Both the position numbers and the translations under genes were made by a program. DNA of 64,000 nt from Anas platyrhynchos. Its lineage: Eukaryota > Chordata > Aves > Anseriformes > Anatidae. Every line of letters begins with the position of its first letter. Position 1 is the first letter of the stretch. The notes beneath the pieces are model-generated. The model saw nothing but the letters and a program-made list of their open reading frames with translations, was not told the DNA's origin and did no database searches. Below are positions 1 through 9,300 of the stretch, one piece after another. Location of the stretch: NCBI RefSeq assembly GCF_047663525.1, contig NC_092605.1, positions 2,728,001 to 2,792,000 on the forward strand. Reading direction: 5' to 3'.

Positions 1-189
1 GGTAATCGAGAACTCTGCATTTTGTACTACCTACCTCTAAAGAGAATGGTTGTTTTGCAATGGCTTTTACATTATGGAGCTTAGTGATATGAATACTAGA
101 AAGTATTAATCATGCTAATTATGCCAGTCTGAGCTTCTGCTAAAGAAGACTTGGCTGTTGGGCTGAGCCTGGCTCTCTCTGTCACGCAG

Positions 190-309
190 ATCTGTTCGGC
201 CACCTCGACAGCGGTTTCTTGCAGGGGGTTGTGAATTACGAGGTCAGCAGGACAACCCTGGCAGATGTTTTCCTGAAGCTGGAGGGCAAGGAAGCCGTTG
301 ATCACAAAG
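190..309 (+). CDS. ABCA8-like: Gene A exon equivalent to Gene B exon 17 (end of NBD1 tail)
   Basis: Acceptor ...cacgcag before 190, donor gtaaaa at 310. It encodes the NBD1 regulatory tail containing [19 protein letters not shown], the ABCA hallmark before TM7. Enters in phase 1 and leaves in phase 1, like its 120-bp twin at 23625-23744. Confidence 0.9.
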
Positions 310-3300
310 GTAAAACATTGATTCCGCTTTGCAAGTTTGGCATGATTAAGGTTCTGTATTGGGTATTCAGTTTAAAAATAAATATATGTAAGTTTCTGTT
401 GAATGTGACTTGTCATTGCTTTTGTCAGGTCAAGAATTGCAGTTGTATAAAAATTCAGATTTCCTTTAGTGACAATTATCTTCCCAGAGAAGTCTAGATG
501 ATTCAGTCTTGACTTACAATGAGCTTTTAAACACAAGTATTGAAGAGTGATGTTGTAAAGGATTTGAAGGGTATACTGCCCAGACCAGGAGGTGGGAAGA
601 GAGAAAAAGTCAGAAGGCAGTTCCCAAGGCCAGTGAAGACATTGCATGTGTAGACACATGAGTCTAGGTCCAACCTCTTTCAATTCACTTATATAAATCA
701 GTTCTGGGTAAATTACAGCCCTTTTTCTCTGTCATTGTTTCTTTTCTGACTGAGAAAAAAGCATTCCTCTATTCAGAACAGAGGGCCCTTGCTGGTTGTT
801 TGCACTTACAAGCATGTCCTTTGAAAGCTCTTTTTGGATAACATTTCTCGTGTTGAACACGCAGCAGACGGAGACCTGGAGGAGAGGGACCAGAGCCTCG
901 AGGTGCATCCTGAAGTGACAAGCCCCTCCCCAAGTGGCATGGCGCTCTGGAGGCAGCAAGTCTGCGCTGTGATGAGAATTCGCTTCCTGAAACTAAAGCA
1001 TGAAGGAAAGCTTCTGAGGGCCTTGTAAGTACAGGGCCCAGCCTGCACCCCTCGTGCTGGCCTGGGACTTCCCAAAGGGTTTGATTCTTCCCTGGGGTGA
1101 CTGAGGGAAAAGTATTTGGAAGCTAAGAGTTAGGTGGCAATTGCTTGAATGTTGCAGTAATAAGGACAGTTAGAACTTCTGGTAGAGCTCTGAATTGCTT
1201 AAGTTTTCCCCAGTTTTAAATTTCTCCCTGTCCTTTGCCACATGAGTCACTCCGTTGGTTAAAGGTGGAGTTCCCCTGGACCCACTCATGGTCTGTTTTT
1301 CCCTCTAGATTGCTGATGTTTGGAGTATTTATCCTTCCGATGCTTATGCTTGTCATTGGATTTCACTTATGGGACAGCTCCAGAATCTCAGAGCTGACCG
1401 CCAGATTCTATTTTCATCCCACTGGAGGCAAAATTCAAAGCAAGTCGACAAATCTTCTCATCTTCAATGATACAGGTGAAGAAGGACATGTGATGTTGGT
1501 TCGCTTTCTGCACCACTCTGAGTCCCCTTAGAGCTGATAGACCAGCCTTGTCTTCCTTTTTCTGTACGTTCCTTTATGCATCTGTGGCATTGGGAAGTGT
1601 TTTCTTGTGAGCAAAAACAAATCCAGTTTTAGTGGTGATATCTGAGTAGCTGATATTTAAAAAAATAATGAACTAAGTATTAAAAAAATGATATAACTGC
1701 AGAAACATTCACTGTCTTTAAAAAGTTCAGTTCATACAGGAAAAAAATATAGAAAATGTAAGTTGGCTCAGATTCTAAATGAGTTTTTTAACATACATCT
1801 GCTTTGCAAGTGGGAGCTTGTTTATAAGAGACTGTATTAAAAATCTAATTATTCTAATTTCTGTTCTTGACTTGATTTTAGGATCAGAAATTGAGGATTT
1901 CATTGCTGCTTTGAAGTTTCAAAGCATAATGCCAGAAATAGCTCTTGAGAAAAACATCACAAGCCTGCAACTACATAATGGAGCTATAAAAATATCCCTG
2001 GAAGGCAAGGTGAATGATACTTTTTCTTCTTTCATCCCGTACGTCAACAGGAGCGTCTCAAATATGTCTAAGTGGGGTACAGGGAAATACACAGAACAAC
2101 AAAGGGGAGAATATTTATTTGACACATTAAATACTGTCAGTAATCTTGTTAATGGGAATTCAGGATTATAGTGATCTTTAGAGAAAAGTATTAATGCAAG
2201 TCATCCTACTTTTCTCCAGAAATCATTGCTTTTTTAAGTCATTTTGCTTGCAGTACCTATTAGCACACAGCCGGGTCTCTGAATTCCCACTCTTTAATAA
2301 AACTGACTGCATTTGCCATCACTTTTCTCTAAATTCTTCAGTATTATCCGTGCCTCCTCGCACCTCTTACAGACATGAAGGTGACGTCCTTTCCTCCTGT
2401 GCTTTCAGAGCTACCGATACACGCTCATGTGCGGCGCAGAGCCCATCAACTGCTTCCCCGTGCTCGTGAACATCCTCAGCAACTCCTTCCTCAGGCTCTT
2501 CAACTCCACTGCACGCATCCGCATCTGGAGCAACCCCTTATCTTTTGTGAGCATCCTGCGTCTTTTGCTGAAAATGACTCCAGATAGCCAAGCTGGAGTG
2601 ATGAGGGCTGGGCGGGTGGAAGCCTGTCCAGCTGGCCAGTCATTAGGGTCATTCTCAGCAGTCAATACCAGGCCTATTTAATGAGAATTTCTTCTGCAGT
2701 GTTTTTTTTTTTTTTAATAGGGCTTAAATACCATAAGAAATTCCAGCTTGTGCTATGTGGCAATAAGGGAGGAATACAGCAGCAATATTTGCAGGTTCCC
2801 CCTTGCTTCTGCATCCATTTGACAAGCATCAGTATCAAAAAGATGGTGCCTATTCTCAGTGATTTACAGTAATCCCAATATTTCTTGCAAATTTTAAGAT
2901 GCTAAATGCTTTTGTTTATTGTGTCGTGTTCTTAAGCACAAATAAATTACCGTAACTACCCTTGCAAACATGCTATGAGCATTGAGCTAGCTAGGCTTTC
3001 CCCAGACAGCTGTTGATCATTGATGATTTTGGAATTTCTTTCTCGTAGAGAAACAGCCCAGAAATGAGGCGTGATCTTTTTTTCATCTCTCTCGGCCACA
3101 TGCTGATTTTGGCTTCTGGTTTGCCTCCTCACTTTGCAGTGAGCAGCATGGAGGATTACAAGGTAAAAAACATGTCCTGAAAACGGTCTTGCATAAAGGG
3201 AAGGGAATGCAAATGCGACAGCTCTGGACAGCAGCTCGTGGGTTGACTTCTAGGGAAGGTACTGGAAGAAACGCAGCTACTCAAACACAGCGTTGTACCC

Positions 3301-6300
3301 AGATATGTTAGCCTGCATCTCCGGGAGCCAGTGCGTGCTCAGAACAACTTGGGTGTTAATTAACAAAGATTTTGGAGACAGATGATTTTTTTTTTAATTT
3401 CATATTAAGAGCAATGTGTTTTTTTAACAGCAGTTGAGCTAAAAATTGAAAGTGCCTGGAAGTGAGAGGAAGGCTCCACTGGGGCAGGGATGAATGAGGG
3501 TGATGGAGGAGGAGGAGGAGGAGCAGGAGCAGTGTCTGGGGCCCTGCCAAGCTCCCTTCCTTCTCCCCTTTGCCATCACAGGTAAAGGCTCGTGCCCAGC
3601 TGCGGCTCGCAGGGCTCTTCCCCTCAGCGTACTGGTGCGGGCAAGCACTGGTGGATGTCCCATTCTTCTGGGCCCTGCTCTGCATCATGTTTGGTGTCAT
3701 ACTGCTCTTCAGCCACTCCTGCCCCTTGCATTCCAGCACCATCCTGCCCATGGTGAGCTCTCGCTGGGTGGGCGCCCACAAATCCCCCTCCCTCCTCTCA
3801 CCACGAGCATGTCCAGGTGGAACCTGGGCACCCAGAGGCATTCAGTATTTTAATCAAAATGGGCTGCTGTAAGCAGGATTTGGTGCATCCGCATCCATCT
3901 CCTTGCTGGTGACATCAGCCTCTCTCTCTAGATCGTTTGCACCACCGGTTATGGATTTTCTCTCATCCTCCTCACCTATTTAATCACCTTTAAGTTTCGC
4001 AAGGGTCGGAGCAATCGCTACCTTTGGTCTTTCATCTTCATTCTGGTAAGAAAAGTGAATCTGCACTCCAAAATGTTTGATTTCCACACCTTGCCTCTTG
4101 AGGTTGCACTTCAAGCATACTGATATTCAGCGGAATAACCCCAGAATAATCGGTGGCAAATAGCCCAGTTTTTAGAAATACTTGAATACTGGAAATACTT
4201 TTTTTGATTTTATTCCAGGTGAACTTCATTCTCTTCATGATCAGTTACTCGGATGAATTTTACTGCATCATCTTCTCCACTTTGATTCCTTTGTTTCCAT
4301 TGCTGGGCTCGCTGAGCTACTCATTAAGGGTACATATCCTACCAGACTCAATAATGGTCCTTGTGGTGCTAACCAGAACAGTGTGCTGGGATCCTCACAT
4401 CCACGTTGCTTTCCAAATTTCCTCTCCCAAAGCAACAACTGCCAAAAAGATAAAGAGTGAGAAAAGGCAATGGGAGAAGAAAAGGTCCAGGCTGGGGAAG
4501 GAGAGAAGGGATTTTTTGATCCTTCACTTGAATGGTTTTTGTTTGTTTATTTAGATACAAAAAGCTGTGCCAATGGCTGCCTTTTGGCAGCCAGGGTAGA
4601 ATGGGAGGGGAAGGCAGTGGAATGGGAGACCTGGAGGGATGGAGATTGCTGGGAAGAGGGAGAAAATGATGGAAAAGGTCAGTCTAAATTAGCCGGTTTG
4701 AGGCACCTCTGAATTAGCTGTAGCAATGGAAGTCACAGCTTTTTGAGGAAGTATGAAACCAGAAAAATAAATAGAAATCAAAGCTCCTTTCTCCCAACTG
4801 CAGAAAAGCCATGCACCCCTACATCCCACACCTGCTCCAATCCTGCGCTGTGCCACACTGTGCTAAGGAGTTTTTGTAATTCTGATTTAATTTTTTTTTT
4901 TTCTTTTCCTTGTAGCACACCCTGACGTTTCACAGTATGAATATTCCTGATCCGTTGAATAACATCTTCATAGCTGTCTTTGCAGTAAGGAGCAATTTGA
5001 TGATAACTATTTTGGAACTGTTCTAATGTGATGGACTTACACTGGGCTCTCATAAATCTTCCCAAAGTAAAGCATGTGTTTTGTGGAGAAAGTTTCTTCT
5101 TAAATGTCGGTGGGGGAGGCACAGCCAAGTAATCATGGGCTTGTCTCATGACCCCAAGAAGCCAAATCATGTGTGGAAAATGGTGGGGGGATGGAGTGGA
5201 GGTGATATAGAAGGCAGAGCTTAGACTTCAACCAACTTGTGAGAAGCTGTTATGAACTAACCAGTCTGATGCTGCTTCTTCAAAAGAAAGATGTGAGATC
5301 TGATCCTATAGGATGCCTTAGAGAATCTGCTAGGGTGCTGGTTAACTGAGCTAAAACTGCAGCGTGAAGTCAAGGCTTCTCAAATGATCTGCATATGAGA
5401 TGGAAATGTACATAATGTTTTAATGTAACTTCTTTGCCTTTTGGACCTGCATGATTATCTTTTCAATAGGTGAAGTAAATTATGTGTCCATGCATCTCTT
5501 TATAAGTAAAATTAATTGAGTGTGTTGTTATCTTTCTCCATGTAAACCTAATTTGTTGTTGTTTTTCAGCCTTACATCCATTGCCTGATTTTTGTGTTTC
5601 TCCTGCGCTATTTGGAGATGAAATACGGAGACACAGTTACAGGACACGATCCCATCTTCAGGTGTGTCCTGGGTGCCTTGGAGCAGTGGGCATCCCTGAT
5701 GGCCCCCCCAGTCACCCCTGATGGCACTGGGAGAGGACAAGTGAGCTCAAAAGTATTTTGCAAAGTTTGAGCAAAGCCCTCCCTTTTAGTTCTAACCAGT
5801 TTACCCAGAAAGGAGGAGATTGAGAAAGGAGGGAGGAATTGTTTTATTCCTTTGGGTCATTGCAGTTTCAGATTTAATTTGCTGGAGTTTCCCTGAGTGT
5901 GTCTGCAGGCACAGTCCCACCCAGCATGTTGCAACAGTTAAACCGCAATGTCCTAGTGAGAATAGTAAATGTGACCTGAGCTTTTTAAATTATGCTCTGT
6001 TGCTGAAATTTCAGGACATTTAACTATAGCTGGCAAAATTAATGGTTACAAGTTGAAGTCCAGCATTTTGCCTCCTTTCCAAATGCACCAAGTATTGCTC
6101 TCTGCAGGACAGAGTTTTCCTGAAGCTCCACCAGGCTGGGGTCATCTGCTAACCTCTCTGCTCCTCTGCCACCAGCAGTGTGTGACCAACGTAAAACGTA
6201 TTTGTAGAAGTATTCATTTGTCAAACATTAACAGGCAGGACTGAACTATCAGTCGGATGCCAAAACATCTCCCTGGTGTACGTTATATGACCAGGTCATT

Positions 6301-9300
6301 GGCACGTGTTGAGCAGGGAACTAGTCAATAGCAGTGATGTAAAACAAGCTGAAGTTGGCCTTTATTTTCTCATACATATCAGAGTGATCTCCCCCACACA
6401 CACCATGAATGAATATTTGAACAACTGCCATCTGTGGAATGGACTCAAAGATGTGCTGGGCACTGCACCGACTCTGCCCAGGGAACAATCCTGTAAAGCC
6501 ACCCGCTAACCCCGAGTGTTTTTGGACCCCCCCATCCTCTCCTGCAGGATCCGGCGGCAGCGAGCCCTGGTGCAGCAGAACAAGGACCCTCCAGGGCAGG
6601 AGGCCCCCGAAGTGCAGGAGGAGAGGGAGAGGGTGAGGAGTGCCATGGGCTTCCTGCAGCCCCAGGTGAGCTGAGCACAGCCCTCACTGTCCTCCTGCTC
6701 CCCAGTTTCGTGCCTGCCTGCTCTGAGCTCACACACCTCCACGGACAGATTGTCCACGTCCTGGAGCACTCCTCATCATCCAGACCATTGACCCTTGGTG
6801 GCAGAGAGAAATCAGTGCAGGAATTACTGGCACAAAGCTTTTATTCACATTCTGCTTTTGTTTTTATTTTATTTTATTTTATTTTATTTTATTTTATTTT
6901 ATTTTATTTTATTTTATTTTATTTTATTTTATTTTATTTTATTTTATTTTATTTTATTTTATTTTATTTTATTTTATTTTATTTTATTTTTTGTTGCCTT
7001 GTTTCTTGGCTGTATAATTTAGAGATTTTAAAGAGCTGTGCTTGATGGCAAGAGCAGCTGAGCTGTCTCACGGGACAGGAGGAGCAGAGCTTTTATTCCC
7101 ACTCCATCTCTTTGCAGGAGGCTGTTATCATTGTCAACAGTCTGCGCAAGGAGTACGAAGACAAGAAGGCCTGTTCCATGTTTAAGAAAAAGAAGAAAGT
7201 TGCTGTCAGAAATCTCTCTTTCAGTGTTAAAAAAGGTTCTAATACATTGCTGCCCTGCTCTCTTTCCCCACTCCCAATGTCCATCGGGTGTGAAGGTCGT
7301 ATTTGGAGACCTTATATTTATTAGACCTTCCTTGTGTGCAACCAGACCCAGTGCAAGCAGCATCTTCTCGGCCTGGGCTCCTGTACTCTGGGCTTCATTT
7401 TGCTGGGATAATTCAATGAATATCCCTTCCTCCTACTGAACTTGTAGGCATTGCTTGGCACACAGGAGACAAAGTCTTATGAATATTTATCATCATTAAC
7501 TGTTCTTGCACATTTGTTCCAGGAGAAGTACTAGGTCTGTTAGGACCCAATGGATCTGGAAAGAGCACTGTTATGCACATGATTTCTGGAGACATGGCAG
7601 TGACTGCTGGGGAGGTAGGTGGTAGGAGCAGCTGGGGTAACCCTGATGCCTTCATTAATGAAGGATGCCATAAGAAAAGCTGGTAACACAGCTCTTAAAT
7701 CAAGGGATTTATGTGCACACAACCCTGGATACAGACAGAAGAAAGAAGAAAGTGTCGATACACATAAAGCATATTCTAGTTTTCATCAGTGTTAGAGACT
7801 AATGGATTGGAGCTACGCAAAATCTTCAGTCTGGATTTGAAACCCTACTTGATATTTCACAAGCACTGTAAGAAATGTTCACATCTTTAAAAGAAATAAC
7901 ACTCTATAAAAAGCCTTGCAAAACCAGGAAATTGAAAACGAATGTGAACAGGGTTGGGCCAGTAACCATCCATCACTTAATTATGTGCACGATGATTAAC
8001 GACATGTGCTTGGGGGGGGGGGGGAGGAATACCATTGCTATTACAGATTTGGGACCGAATGTCTGAAATAGAAAAGTATTATTAGGAGATGAGAGTCTCA
8101 CGCTGGTACTCTCACCCGCGGTATGATGGCAGCAAACACCATTTGGTTTTGCACAAACACGGATCCAGATGAGGAGAAGCTGCAGCAGCTGGAGATGATC
8201 TTGAGTGATGCTGGGCTTCCTCCTCCATCAGGACCACATTGCGTCCCCGTAGCGCAGGAGAAAACATTACCCCCTTTCCAAAGGGCTCGTTATTCACCCC
8301 AAAACAACCCCCCCCTTGACTGCAGAGGTGTGTGTCTTGTGCAGGTGCTGCTGCAGGGCTGCGAGGCCACTGCCCCCCCGGGGCAGGGAGGGCTGGGGCA
8401 CTGCCCGCAGGAGGACGCGCTCTGGCCGGAGCTCTCCGTGCGCCAGCATCTGGAGGCCCACGCTGCCGTGAGAGGGATGAGGAAAGAGGATGCAGCTGTT
8501 CTCATCAGCCGGTACACAGCCAGATGATTCCAGTTCACCGTCCTTCCTCTCTCCGGAGATTTAAGACAGGAAAAGGGTTTTCTGCTGACAAATTTGGCTA
8601 GGGTGAACAAGAGGCGGTGCCTTCAGGGCCTCTTTGCCTTGGGGAGATGGGGTCTCTTTCTGCTGATACCTGCTGCCTTGTGCTGTTCTCAATCCCTTGT
8701 CTGTGAAGACTTTCACCCTAGTTTGTCTAGAAAAACTTCAGAAAATATTTCAACTTGCTTCTCCTTTGGTCCAGTTGCATTAGTAACTGACTTATCCCAT
8801 TAGCTGCGCTCACAGCCTTGAATTTCAGTATTTTTCCTTCCCACCCCCACAGCTTGGCAAAGGACCTGGATCTCCAGAAGCATCTAAACACCCCAGCTAG
8901 GAGGTTGCCTGCTGGAGAAGCCAGAAAGGTATGTGCTAGATTGGGCTTTGGCTCTGGAGCAAGGCCTGCCTTGTCCTCCTTGAGCGTGGCGCACAGAAAG
9001 CCTCCGTCATGGCTGGGTTCCTGGCACGGGTGTCAGGGAGAGCAGAATACGCTCCTTGGTGTTATAAAAGCTTTTTGTCTTGGATTGAAGGCTAAAATTC
9101 AGTGTTGATTTAAAATTTCTGTAAACTCAATGTGCTGGTGGAAGGTCCTTAGGCTTTTTGAAGGCAGTCACTTCCCCCTAAGCCAGAAGCGCAAACAGCG
9201 AGCGGCTTCCTGGCATGCTTTGGTTTTGTCAGTAGCTTTTGAATCCAGCCTGGCAGGATCTTACACTTCCCCCCCTCCCAATGTTGTGTGTTTAATAGAT

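Noticed and set aside
6710..7045. 111-codon frame with repeated Phe-Ile-Leu-Tyr
   Set aside because: Produced by the (TTTTA)n microsatellite inside an intron.
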